Below are positions 24,750 through 35,228 of a stretch of 64,000 nucleotides of DNA, one piece after another. The notes under the pieces are model-generated. The model had not been told where the DNA came from. It ran no database searches and worked only from the letters and a program-made list of their open reading frames with translations. The DNA is from Ga0077527 sp964533495. GTDB lineage: Bacteria; Pseudomonadota; Gammaproteobacteria; Burkholderiales; SG8-41. The position numbers were made by a program, and so were the translations under genes. Numbering within the stretch: the stretch's first letter is position 1; each line of letters opens with the position of its first letter. The stretch covers positions 1 through 64,000 of the forward strand of contig CAZHJU010000011.1 of assembly GCA_964533495.1 (NCBI GenBank), read 5' to 3'.

Positions 24750-25298
24750 CTAAATTGACGATGGCGCTTTTTTCCAGCTTCCCGGCGCAATGCCGGCGAT
24801 AGTCCACGATCCGACGCTGTAGCGGATCAGGCGCAGGGTCGGAAAACCTGCGGCCGCCGTCATCCGCCGCACTTGGCGGTTGCGACCCTCGCGCAGGGTC
24901 AGGCGCAGCCAGGCGGTCGGGATGGCCTGGCGCGAACGGATCGGAGGCACCCGCGGCCATACCCAGTCCGGCTCGGCAACCAGTTCCGCTTCCGCCGGAC
25001 GGGCGCGGAAGTCACTCAGGCGGATTCCCGCGCGCAGGGGTTCCAGCGCCGCGTCGTCCGGAGCGCCCTCGACTTGGGCGAAATAGGTTTTTGGCAGCTT
25101 GTGCCGCGGATCGCTGATCCGGTGCTGAAGGGCGCCGTCACCGGTCAGCACGACCAGGCCCTCGCTGTCGGTATCCAGCCGGCCTGCCGGATAGACACCG
25201 GGGACGTCGACGAAGTCCTTCAGGGTGGGGTGGCTGCCAGAAGGACTGAACTGGCAGATCACGCCATAGGGTTTGTTGAGCAGGATGACGTCCGGCAT
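24750..25298 (-). CDS. RluE-family 23S rRNA pseudouridine synthase
   Basis: 182 residues. The conserved start is LLNKPYGVICQFSPSG. The catalytic Asp is in AGRLDTDSEGLVVLT (motif GRLD). The C-terminal motif is LREGRNRQVRRMTAAAGFPTLRLIR. Length and motifs match the short RluE type without an S4 domain, which modifies the 23S rRNA peptidyl-transferase region. Best fit is RluE; a close RluF/RsuA-type relative cannot be excluded. Confidence 0.88.
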   Translation of the reverse strand: MPDVILLNKPYGVICQFSPSGSHPTLKDFVDVPGVYPAGRLDTDSEGLVVLTGDGALQHRISDPRHKLPKTYFAQVEGAPDDAALEPLRAGIRLSDFRARPAEAELVAEPDWVWPRVPPIRSRQAIPTAWLRLTLREGRNRQVRRMTAAAGFPTLRLIRYSVGSWTIAGIAPGSWKKAPSSI

Positions 25299-25440
25299 GT
25301 CCCGATTCTAAGGGACGGCCAAACGCGGTTCCCGTGGGGGATGTCGCGGGGCTGGCAGGGGCAGTCGTTGCTTGCTGCGATTTCCTTCAGCTTGTCGCAG
25401 CCGTCGGGATGACGTGGACGTTTGCCGGAAAGAAAAAAGG

Positions 25441-25474
25441 AAAAGAAAAAGCCCGCGGCATGCCGCGGGCTTTG
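25441..25474 (-). terminator. Terminator downstream of the cold-shock gene
   Basis: A GCCCGCGGCA/TGCCGCGGGC stem with AAA/TTT flanks is followed on the minus strand by TTTTTCTTTTCC. It can also work in the plus direction. Confidence 0.8.
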
Positions 25475-25522
25475 TTTTTGCAGGTCGCCCCCGCATCGCT
25501 GCGGTGGCGAAAATTCACAGCT

Positions 25523-25726
25523 TCAGGCTGCTTGGATGTTAGAGGCTTGTTTGCCCTTCGGGCCCTGGGTGACTTCGAAAGACACTTTCTGGCCTTCTTT
25601 CAGTGTCTTGAAGCCGTTCATCTGGATCGCGGAGAAGTGCGCGAAGAGGTCTTCGCTGCCGTCGTCCGGCGTGATGAAGCCATAGCCTTTGGAGTCATTG
25701 AACCATTTCACAGTACCAGTTGCCAT
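25523..25726 (-). CDS. Cold-shock domain protein, CspA family
   Basis: 67 residues from the ATG at 25726. The single S1-like domain carries RNP1 (KGYGFI) and RNP2 (DLFAHFSAI). The start MATGTVKWFNDSKGYGFITP is canonical. It binds single-stranded nucleic acids as an RNA chaperone. An AT-rich interval of more than 300 bp lies upstream, which allows a long 5' leader of the kind known for cspA. Confidence 0.94.
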   Translation of the reverse strand: MATGTVKWFNDSKGYGFITPDDGSEDLFAHFSAIQMNGFKTLKEGQKVSFEVTQGPKGKQASNIQAA

Positions 25727-25886
25727 ATGCCTGCCTTGATAGAAAAGCGGATGGGCTCCGCGATTTGTTCGAGTTCCAAGGATCGCACCGGCCAAACTCA
25801 GGTACTGCGCTGGTCTTGCGATAAAACCTGAACCCCAACACCCGACTGCTTTCTAGGGTATTTGCCGGCGAAAGTCAAGCATGCCT

Positions 25887-25913
25887 GAAAACCGCCGGAT
25901 CCGGCGGATTTTC
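25887..25913. promoter_or_regulatory. Palindrome in the cspA-clpS divergent region
   Basis: AAAACCGCCGGATCCGGCGG then ATTTT is a perfect inverted repeat centred on GGATCC with A and T flanks. It could be a terminator-like stem or regulator site. The remaining 25727-26051 interval holds no coding sequence that I can support. Confidence 0.4.
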
Positions 25914-26051
25914 CCATTGTTTGCAACCACTTGAAAAATTCCCCGTTCCGGTGAAAAAATAGGTTCACGGCGGATCCATGACGGATTCGCGGCGATCCGG
26001 GGCGGCTGACCGGGCTCTGGCGAAGCAGGCAAGGCACAGTTCAACGGCATC

Positions 26052-26360
26052 ATGGCAACCAGGCAGCGTGAAGACACCGTCCTCGAGGCGAAGCGTAGCA
26101 AGACCAAGCCACCACCGATGTTCAAGGTGCTGCTGCTGAACGACGACTATACGCCCATGGATTTCGTCGTCAGTGTCCTGCAGCGGTTCTTTTCCCTGAG
26201 CCGGGAGCGGGCGACCCAGGTCATGCTGAAAGTTCACCGCGAAGGCATGGGGGTCTGCGGCATATTTCCCCGGGATGTTGCGGCAACCAAAGTCGAGCAG
26301 GTAAAGTCATACGCCAAGCAGCACCAACATCCGTTACAGTGCGTAATGGAAGAGAACTGA
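26052..26360 (+). CDS. clpS: ATP-dependent Clp protease adaptor ClpS
   Basis: 102 residues. The core is FKVLLLNDDYTPMDFVVSVL, with the N-degron pocket residues Asn-Asp-Asp and the following Met, then VMLKVHREGMGVCGIFPRDVA. It delivers N-end-rule substrates to ClpAP. It lies 32 bp upstream of clpA. Confidence 0.95.
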   Translation: MATRQREDTVLEAKRSKTKPPPMFKVLLLNDDYTPMDFVVSVLQRFFSLSRERATQVMLKVHREGMGVCGIFPRDVAATKVEQVKSYAKQHQHPLQCVMEEN

Positions 26361-26392
26361 GGTACCACTCCAACAGCCATGATCGGACAACC

Positions 26393-28654
<2,262 letters not shown>

Positions 28655-28682
28655 GCTTCACCGTTCCCCGTTTCGTTTCCCG

Positions 28683-28711
28683 CCGCCGGCTTCCCTGCCG
28701 GCGGTTTTCTT
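28683..28711 (+). terminator. Rho-independent terminator after clpA
   Basis: The CCGCCGGC-TTCCCT-GCCGGCGG stem is followed by TTTTCTT, 28 bp past the clpA stop. Confidence 0.8.
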
Positions 28712-28802
28712 GACACTGTTCGCCTTTGCGTGGACACTGGCTTTATTAGAAAAGCCTGATGCACCAGGGTTCAGCGGTCCCACTCGTTGATTGGAGGAGC
28801 AC

Positions 28803-29141
28803 ATGCGTAGAGTAATGACCTTGCTGGTCGCGGTCGCGGCCGGCGGATTGGCGCAGCCTGCGGCGGCGGCCGATGCCCAGTATGCCCGCGGCCTGGCGGC
28901 GACCTGTTTCGCCTGCCACGGCACCGACGGCCGCAGCGTCAACAGCGTGCCGCCCAGCCTGGCCGGACAGAACCGCGATTACCTGCTGAAGCAGCTGCAG
29001 GAATTCCGCGACGGCAAACGTCCGGCGACCATCATGCACCAGCATGCCAAGGGTTACACCAACGAGCAGCTCGAGCTGATCGCCGGTTATTTCGCATCGG
29101 TCACGCCCGGTCGCGCAGCGCCTGCGCCGGCCGTGCGCTAG
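28803..29141 (+). CDS. Class I c-type cytochrome (single haem)
   Basis: 112 residues from the ATG at 28803 with GGAGGAG upstream. A signal peptide (about residues 1-24) ends AAAAD. One haem site CFACH follows near residue 37, with distal Met candidate in TIMHQHAKGYT. It ends 9 bp before the flavoprotein gene, so it is probably the haem partner of that enzyme, as in fccA-fccB-like pairs. Smaller than the dihaem FccA subunit. Confidence 0.88.
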   Translation: MRRVMTLLVAVAAGGLAQPAAAADAQYARGLAATCFACHGTDGRSVNSVPPSLAGQNRDYLLKQLQEFRDGKRPATIMHQHAKGYTNEQLELIAGYFASVTPGRAAPAPAVR

Positions 29142-29150
29142 GAGGACAAC

Positions 29151-30422
29151 ATGACGATATCCAGACGCGAATTCATGAAGTGGACCTCCGCGGGCGCGGG
29201 GGTGGCGGCAATCGCAGGCTGCGCCACCGCCGGCAGCGGCGGCGCCGGCCGGGTGGTGGTGATCGGCGGCGGTTACGGCGGTGCGACCGCGGCGAAGTTC
29301 GTGAAAATGTGGGGCCCGGACATCGACGTCACGCTGGTCGAACCGAACCAGCACTTCATTTCCTGCCCGATCAGCAACCTGGTGCTCGGCGGCAACGCGC
29401 AGATGGCCGACATCACCTTCAGCTACGAAGGCCTGCGCGCCCGCGGCATCCGCGTGATCCGCGACAGCGCGGTGGCGATCGATGCCGACAAGCGCGTGGT
29501 GCGGCTTGCCGGCGGCGACAGCCTGCCCTATGACCGCGCGATCGTCTCGCCGGGCATCGAATTCATGATCGACCAGATTCCCGCCCTGAAGAACGCGGAT
29601 GCGCAGAACCGCATTCCGCACGCCTGGAAGGCCGGCGCGCAGACGGTGATCCTGCGCAAGCAGCTGGAGTCCATGCGCGACGGCGGCGTCTACGTGCTGC
29701 AGGTGCCGATGGCGCCGTACCGCTGCCCGCCCGGACCGTACGAGCGCGTGTGCCAGGTCGCGGATTACTTCAAGAAGGCCAAGCCGAAATCGAAAATCAT
29801 CGTGCTCGACTCCAACCCGGACATCACCTCGAAGAAGGGGCTGTTCCTGGCGGCCTGGAACGGGATGTACAAGGGCATGATCGATTACCGGCCGAACAGC
29901 GAAATCGCCGACGTCGACGTCAGGGGCATGACCGTCAAGCTGCAGTTCGACAACGTCAAGGGCGACGTGCTCAACGTCGTTCCGGCGCAGCGCGCCGCCG
30001 ACATCGCGGTGAAGAGCGGGCTGATCACCGCCAACAACCGCTGGTGCGGCATCGACTGGACGACCTGCGAATCGACCGCCGTCAAGGGCGTGCACGTGCT
30101 CGGCGACTCGACGCTGTCGGCGCCGGGCATGCCCAAGTCGGGCAGCATGGCCAACCAGCATGCCAAGGTCTGCGCCGCGGCCGTGGTGGCGCTGATCAAG
30201 GGCCGGCCGGCCAACACCGACACGATGATGATGAACACCTGCTACAGCTTCGTCAGCGGCAACAGCGCGATGCACGTCGCGTCGGTGCACCGCTACGATC
30301 CGGCGCAGAAGACCATCGCGCCGGTGAAGGGCAGCGGTGGCGTGTCGAGCGCGGCGAGCGCGGCCGAGGCGGCCTACGCCTGGGGCTGGGCCCGCAACAT
30401 CTGGGCCGAAGCGCTGGCCTGA
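29151..30422 (+). CDS. Flavocytochrome c sulfide dehydrogenase, flavoprotein subunit
   Basis: 423 residues. The N-terminus has a Tat-type motif (SRREFMKW). A possible lipobox Cys (AAIAGC) follows. The FAD Rossmann motif is VVVIGGGYGGATAAKF. The paired redox cysteines of FCSD are conserved: YRCPPGPYERVC and MNTCYSFVSG. PHAWKAGAQTVILRKQLESM and GMPKSGSMANQHAKV match the FccB/SoxF family. It oxidises sulfide and passes electrons to cytochrome c; the upstream cytochrome is the likely acceptor. A close variant substrate cannot be excluded. Confidence 0.88.
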   Translation: MTISRREFMKWTSAGAGVAAIAGCATAGSGGAGRVVVIGGGYGGATAAKFVKMWGPDIDVTLVEPNQHFISCPISNLVLGGNAQMADITFSYEGLRARGIRVIRDSAVAIDADKRVVRLAGGDSLPYDRAIVSPGIEFMIDQIPALKNADAQNRIPHAWKAGAQTVILRKQLESMRDGGVYVLQVPMAPYRCPPGPYERVCQVADYFKKAKPKSKIIVLDSNPDITSKKGLFLAAWNGMYKGMIDYRPNSEIADVDVRGMTVKLQFDNVKGDVLNVVPAQRAADIAVKSGLITANNRWCGIDWTTCESTAVKGVHVLGDSTLSAPGMPKSGSMANQHAKVCAAAVVALIKGRPANTDTMMMNTCYSFVSGNSAMHVASVHRYDPAQKTIAPVKGSGGVSSAASAAEAAYAWGWARNIWAEALA

Positions 30423-30438
30423 AGTTCGTTCGTAACGG

Positions 30439-30466
30439 AAAAAGGGGCGCCGCGGCGCCCCTTTTT
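30439..30466. terminator. Bidirectional terminator after the sulfide dehydrogenase gene
   Basis: A GGGGCGCC-GC-GGCGCCCC stem is flanked by AAAAA and TTTTT. It lies between the converging flavoprotein and DUF2784 genes. Confidence 0.85.
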
Positions 30467-30846
30467 CATTTCCGCCTGCCGGACAGCGGCGGCACCTGCC
30501 ACCAGGTCAGCGCGACGAGCAGCGCGTAGAGCAGGTAGGCGGCGGTGAACATCCACGGCGGCAGGTCGTAAAACAGCAGGGCGTGAATCCAGCGCGCGAT
30601 GAAGCTGCGTTCGCCGGCCGTCCCGCGCAGCGCGTCTTCCCACAGCGTGAGCGGGCACCAGATGCCGGCCGCGGCTTCCGCGCTGACGAACAGGATGGCA
30701 GCGAGATGGGCGATGCGGAATGTCCGGTCGCGCACCCAGCGCCAGCCGCGGGCGGTGCCGATCCACACCAGCGGCAGGCCGGCGACGACAAACAGGACGA
30801 AAAGAAAATGAATGACGAGGATCAAGTCGGCGAGCAGCAGCCGCAT
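30466..30846 (-). CDS. DUF2784 domain membrane protein
   Basis: 126 residues with about four hydrophobic segments. The start LLLADLILVIHFLFVLFVVAG and the segment WCPLTLWEDALR match DUF2784, a small inner-membrane family of unknown function. The gene begins 14 bp downstream of the sulfurtransferase stop and is probably co-transcribed with it. Confidence 0.82.
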   Translation of the reverse strand: MRLLLADLILVIHFLFVLFVVAGLPLVWIGTARGWRWVRDRTFRIAHLAAILFVSAEAAAGIWCPLTLWEDALRGTAGERSFIARWIHALLFYDLPPWMFTAAYLLYALLVALTWWQVPPLSGRRK

Positions 30847-30859
30847 CGCGCCCGGTCCG

Positions 30860-31714
30860 TCAGGGCGTTGCGCCGGTGGCGACCGGACGCCGGCGGTCGC
30901 TGACCCATTCGCTCCAGGATCCGGGATACAGCCGCGAACCCGCGAGACCGGCCACTTCCATCGCCAGCAGATTGTGGCAGGCGGTGACGCCGGAGCCGCA
31001 CTGGTGGACGATGTCCGCGGAGGCCTGCCCGTTCAGCAGCGCGCCGAATTCGGTTTTCAGCGCGGCCGGCGTCTTGAAGAGGTCGTCGTCGTCGAGGTTG
31101 AGCTTGAAGAAGCGGTTGATCGCACCGGGGATGTGCCCGGCGACCGGGTCCAGGGTTTCGTTCTCGCCGCGATAACGGTCGTTGCTGCGCGCGTCCAGCA
31201 CCAGCGCCTTGCGCTCGCCGATGTTCGCCTGCAGCCGCGCGCTGTCGACGGCCAGCTGTGGCTGCGGCCTGATGCTGAAACTCACCGGCTCCGGTGCCGG
31301 CTGTTCCACGGTAAAGGGCAGTTTCGCGCGGGTCCAAGCCGGCCATCCGCCGTCGAGCACGGCGACTTTCACGTGGCCGACCCAGCGCAGCATCCACCAC
31401 AGCCGGGATGCGTAGACGCCGCCGGATTCGTCGTAGGCGACGACCTGGCTGTCGTTGTCGATGCCCAGCGCGCCGAGGCGCAGGCCGAAGGTCGCGGGAT
31501 GCGGCAGCGGATGGCGGCCGTTGAGTCCGGTCTTCGGTCCCGAGAGATCGACGTCGAGATGAAGGAAGCGCGCGCCCGGAATGTGCCCCGCGCGGTAGGC
31601 GCGGTAACCCGCGCTGTGGTCCGCCAGGTTATGGCGGCAGTCGCAGATCACCCACTGCCGGTCATTGAGATGGGCTGCGGTTTCTTCGGCGCTGACGAGC
31701 GTGGTGAAAGCCAT
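30860..31714 (-). CDS. Sulfurtransferase with two rhodanese domains (SseA-like)
   Basis: 284 residues from the ATG at 31714; a start at 31726 is also possible. An inactive N-terminal rhodanese domain has RAGHIPGARFLHLDVDLSG. The C-terminal domain carries the active-site loop QCGSGVTA with the catalytic Cys. That loop is the mercaptopyruvate sulfurtransferase type (CG-S/T-G-V-T) rather than the rhodanese CRKGVT. It probably moves sulfur from 3-mercaptopyruvate or thiosulfate. Confidence 0.88.
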   Translation of the reverse strand: MAFTTLVSAEETAAHLNDRQWVICDCRHNLADHSAGYRAYRAGHIPGARFLHLDVDLSGPKTGLNGRHPLPHPATFGLRLGALGIDNDSQVVAYDESGGVYASRLWWMLRWVGHVKVAVLDGGWPAWTRAKLPFTVEQPAPEPVSFSIRPQPQLAVDSARLQANIGERKALVLDARSNDRYRGENETLDPVAGHIPGAINRFFKLNLDDDDLFKTPAALKTEFGALLNGQASADIVHQCGSGVTACHNLLAMEVAGLAGSRLYPGSWSEWVSDRRRPVATGATP

Positions 31715-31820
31715 GGACGGACGCATCCGGCGCAATTGTCGGGACGGCAAAGGTAGCAAACACCGAACGAAAAGCAAGCGCCGGAAAACAACAACGGCAA
31801 CACCGGGTTGCCGTCATTTT

Positions 31821-31852
31821 CATAAACACTTGTTTTTACTGATATTTTTAAA
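31821..31852 (+). repeat. AT-rich dispersed repeat, copy 5
   Basis: The plus strand reads CATAAACACTTGTTTTTACT then GATATTTTTAAA. The IHF-like core has one mismatch. The stop TAA of the Rieske gene lies inside its right end. Confidence 0.6.
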
Positions 31853-32951
31853 CGTGCGGCGCCACTTCACGGCGCAGGAACTCGTGGAAATGGACCATGC
31901 CGTCTTCCATCGGCGACTGGTAGGGCCCGGCTTCGCTGCGGCCCTGCAGCCACAGCGCGTGCCGGCCTTCGGTCATGCGCGCGATGATCTCGGCGTCCTC
32001 CACCGCGGTCTCGCGGTAGGCGGCCTGCTCGGCCTCGACGAACTCGCGCTCGAACAGCGCGATGTCCTCGGGATAATAGAACTCGATGACGTTGCTGCAG
32101 GCCTCGGGGCCGCGTGGAACGATCGTGCTGACGACCAGCACGTGCGGATACCACTCGACCATCAGGTTCGGGAAATAGGTCAGCCAGATCGCGCCGTGCG
32201 CCGGCGACCGGCCTTCGCCGTAACGCAGCACCTGCTCGTGCCAGCGTCCGTACACCGCGCTGCCGGGACGGGCCAGTCCGTTCTTGATGCCGCAGGTCTG
32301 CACGCTGTACCAGTCGCCGAATTGCCAGCGCAGATCGGACACGTTGACGAACTGGCCGAGGCCGGGATGGAAGGGCTCGACGTGATAGTCCTCGAGGTAG
32401 ACCTCGATGAAGGTTTTCCAGTTGCAGGCGTACTCCTCGACCTCGACGCGGTCGAGCATGTAGCCGGAGAAGTCGAGGTCCTGCATCACGCCCATGCCGG
32501 CGAGATCGCGCGCGACGTCGCGCTTGCCCGAGAACAGCAGGCCGTTCCAGCGCGTCAGCGGCGTGCGCGCGAGATCGAGGCAGGGGTTCTCGGCGAAATG
32601 CGGCGCGCCGAGCAGCCTGCCGTCCATGCCGTAGGTCCAGCGGTGCAGCGGGCAGATGATGTTCTGCGCGTTGCCGCGGCCCTTCAGGATCACCGCCTGG
32701 CGGTGGCGGCAGATGTTCGACAGCAGCTCGACGCCCTGCGCGTTGCGCACCAGCGCCTGCGCGTTGCCGGTCCAGGACAGCGCGTGATAGTCGCCGGCGT
32801 TCGGCACCATCAGTTCATGGCCGACGTAACCCGGGCCGTTGTCGAACAGCAGGCGCTGTTCGATGGCGTGAATCCGCGGATCGAAATACCAGTGGGCGGG
32901 CAGTTGCGGTGCGGTCTTGCGAAGCGCGATGGCGCTGGAGAGGTCGGACAT
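31848..32951 (-). CDS. Rieske non-haem iron oxygenase, alpha-subunit type
   Basis: 367 residues. The Rieske [2Fe-2S] site is CRHRQA (residues about 82-84) and CPLHRWTYG (about 101-109). The mononuclear iron site fits YLEDYHVEPFHPGL (His residues) with a later Asp. The family oxidises aromatic rings or N-methyl groups; the substrate is not predictable. No ferredoxin reductase or beta subunit lies next to it. The stop codon TAA is supplied by an AT-rich repeat copy. Confidence 0.85.
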   Translation of the reverse strand: MSDLSSAIALRKTAPQLPAHWYFDPRIHAIEQRLLFDNGPGYVGHELMVPNAGDYHALSWTGNAQALVRNAQGVELLSNICRHRQAVILKGRGNAQNIICPLHRWTYGMDGRLLGAPHFAENPCLDLARTPLTRWNGLLFSGKRDVARDLAGMGVMQDLDFSGYMLDRVEVEEYACNWKTFIEVYLEDYHVEPFHPGLGQFVNVSDLRWQFGDWYSVQTCGIKNGLARPGSAVYGRWHEQVLRYGEGRSPAHGAIWLTYFPNLMVEWYPHVLVVSTIVPRGPEACSNVIEFYYPEDIALFEREFVEAEQAAYRETAVEDAEIIARMTEGRHALWLQGRSEAGPYQSPMEDGMVHFHEFLRREVAPHV

Positions 32952-33222
32952 GCAGCGGGATCTGGTTTACGGGTTGAGCAGCCAAGAGTGGCTTTTCAAG
33001 GTCATGATTCTTAAGCGTTTTAGGCTTGCACCGGGCCCGCGGAAAAAGGTCGGCTATTCTTTCCCAGGGGCCCCCAAAAGGCAACAACAATTTCCCCGGG
33101 AAGCCGCCGTTGCGCCGGGTGCCGGGTTCATAAGATTCTGTTTGTTAAGGAAAAATTTAACAAAACACGCTGTTGCAAATGTGCCAGTGCTGTCGATCGG
33201 CGGTTGCGGCGATGCCGGGTTT

Positions 33223-33828
33223 TCAGCGAAGGCCCTGTCGTTCCTGGCGCCGTTCCCAGCGCCGGCCGGAAGTGGTCAGCCGGTGCGCGATGCGCAGCGG
33301 CCGGCTGTAGGTTTTCAGCTGCCGCGACAGCGCGATGTCCTCCATCAGCGGAATGTCGGGGAAATGCCCGGCCGCTTCGAACAGTGAACGGGTGATGAAG
33401 ATCGCCTGCCGACCGGTGGCGATGCCGGTCAGCCGGGAGCGCCAGTTCATCATCTGCGCGATGACCCGCAGCATCGGGTGGCGGCCGTCGATGCGCACGT
33501 CGAAGCACCCCCAGCTGCGGCGGCCGCGGGCAAGGCCGTCGATGATCAGGCCATCGGCGTTTTCGGGCAGCCGCGTGTCGGCGTGCAGGAAGCAGAGGAT
33601 TTCCCCCCGCGCGGCAGCCGCGCCCGCGTTCATCTGCCGGGCACGGCCGCGTTCCGCCGCGATGACGCGGTCGGCCGCGTTTTGCGCGAGCGCGACGGTG
33701 GCATCGGCGCTGCCGCCGTCGACGACGATGATCTCGACGCCGCGCCGGCGCAGCGGCTGCAGGCTGTCGAGCGTTGCCGCGATCCGCTCCGCTTCGTTCA
33801 GCGCGGGGATGATGATGGACAGGGACAA
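33223..33828 (-). CDS. GT-A glycosyltransferase, family 2 (TIGR04283-like), shortened C-terminus
   Basis: 201 residues. The start is SLSIIIPALNEAERIAATLD and the nucleotide-sugar site is EIIVVDGGSADATVALA. AERGRARQMNAGAAAARG and CFLHADTRLPENA are hallmarks of the TIGR04283 group. Relatives usually carry an extra tail of about 25 residues after RRWER. Here the frame ends soon after that point (QERQGLR), and no other frame supplies the tail. The interval 32952-33222 upstream shows no gene. Confidence 0.8.
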   Translation of the reverse strand: MSLSIIIPALNEAERIAATLDSLQPLRRRGVEIIVVDGGSADATVALAQNAADRVIAAERGRARQMNAGAAAARGEILCFLHADTRLPENADGLIIDGLARGRRSWGCFDVRIDGRHPMLRVIAQMMNWRSRLTGIATGRQAIFITRSLFEAAGHFPDIPLMEDIALSRQLKTYSRPLRIAHRLTTSGRRWERRQERQGLR

Positions 33829-34067
33829 GAGGCGGAGTTTCCTGTTTTCGGGAGGCAGTCGGCTTTTGCGTCAGGCACGGCATTCTGCCATCCGGGCCGG
33901 TGGCGTTTGCGGCGCGGGTGCGCGTTTCAGGCCGCGGATCGCGTCCTCGCCGGTCGCGGCCGGCGCCGAATGGCGCGCTGCAATCCGGAGGCCGCGCCGG
34001 TCTTCGCGTTGACCGCAAGCCTCTGATTGCGTTACATTTCCTGTCCTTTCTGCGGGGTCGCGGGCCC

Positions 34068-34307
34068 ATGACCAAAACCACCAAGAACACACCGGCCACA
34101 CCCACCTTCGAGTCCTCGCTCGCCGAGCTCGAAAAAATCGTCGAAGCCATGGAAGAGGGCCAGATGCCGCTCGAACAGTCGCTGGCCGCCTACAAGCGCG
34201 GCGCGGAGCTGCTGAAGTTCTGCCAGGCCCAGCTGCAGGATGCCCAACAGCAGGTGAAGATCATGGAAAACGGCGTGCTGAAGAACTTCGGCGCCGCCGA
34301 GCAGTAA
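34068..34307 (+). CDS. xseB: Exodeoxyribonuclease VII small subunit
   Basis: 79 residues from the ATG at 34068. The core is FESSLAELEKIVEAMEEGQM then PLEQSLAAYKRGAELLKFCQ, the usual XseB helical hairpin. It ends 12 bp before ispA; xseB-ispA-dxs is a common order. The frame extends upstream but without family similarity. Confidence 0.92.
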   Translation: MTKTTKNTPATPTFESSLAELEKIVEAMEEGQMPLEQSLAAYKRGAELLKFCQAQLQDAQQQVKIMENGVLKNFGAAEQ

Positions 34308-34319
34308 CCCCCTGTCATC

Positions 34320-35216
34320 GTGACCGCTCCCGATTTCCAGGCCTGGGCCGCCGCCGGGCAAGAACGCATCGAGGCTTTCCTGCAGCGCGTGCTGCCGCAG
34401 CCAGACATCGCGCCGCAGCGCCTGCACGCGGCGATGCGCTACGCCGCGCTCGGCGCCGGCAAGCGCGTGCGCCCGCTGCTGGCCTACGCCGCCGGCGAAG
34501 TGTCGGGCGCCGACGTCGAGCGCGCGACCGTGGCGGGCGCGGCGGTCGAACTGATCCACGCCTATTCGCTGGTGCACGACGATCTGCCGTGCATGGACGA
34601 CGACGTGCTGCGCCGGGGCAAGCCGACCTGCCACGTCGAATTCGACGAAGCCACCGCGCTGCTGGTCGGCGACGCGCTGCAAAGCCTCGCCTTCCAGTTG
34701 CTCGGCGATTACCGGCTTGCCGACGACCCCGCCGCGCAGCTCGAGATGGTCAAGCTGCTCGCGGCGGCGGCCGGCTCGCGCGGCATGGCCGGCGGGCAGG
34801 CGATCGACCTCGCCGCGGTGGGCAGGACGCTGACCGTGCCCGAACTCGAATTCATGCACATCCACAAGACCGGCGCGCTGATCCGCGCCGCTGCCGTGCT
34901 CGGCGCGCGCTGCGGCAGTGGACTCTCCGACGCCGAATTCGCGCGCGTCGACAGCTTCGCGAAATCCGTCGGGCTCGCTTTCCAGGTCGTCGACGACGTG
35001 CTCGACGCCGACGGTTCGACGGCGACGCTGGGCAAGACCGCCGGCAAGGATGCCGAGCAGGGCAAGCCGACCTACGTCAGCGCCATGGGCATTCCCCAGG
35101 CGAAGGCGCTGGCCGCGCAACTGCGCGAGGAAGCCCTTGCCGCCATCACGCCTTTCGGCGACCGCGGCGCCCGGCTCGCGCAACTGGCCGATTTCATCGT
35201 GCTGCGCAAGTTCTGA
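34320..35216 (+). CDS. ispA: Polyprenyl (farnesyl) diphosphate synthase
   Basis: 298 residues from a GTG start at 34320. The first Asp-rich motif is LVHDDLPCMDDDVLRRG and the second is FQVVDDVLDADGS. The conserved GKRVRPLL and GGQAIDLAA are present. It condenses IPP and DMAPP to farnesyl diphosphate. Operon: xseB-ispA-dxs. Confidence 0.95.
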   Translation: MTAPDFQAWAAAGQERIEAFLQRVLPQPDIAPQRLHAAMRYAALGAGKRVRPLLAYAAGEVSGADVERATVAGAAVELIHAYSLVHDDLPCMDDDVLRRGKPTCHVEFDEATALLVGDALQSLAFQLLGDYRLADDPAAQLEMVKLLAAAAGSRGMAGGQAIDLAAVGRTLTVPELEFMHIHKTGALIRAAAVLGARCGSGLSDAEFARVDSFAKSVGLAFQVVDDVLDADGSTATLGKTAGKDAEQGKPTYVSAMGIPQAKALAAQLREEALAAITPFGDRGARLAQLADFIVLRKF

Positions 35217-35228
35217 GACAATGGGGCC

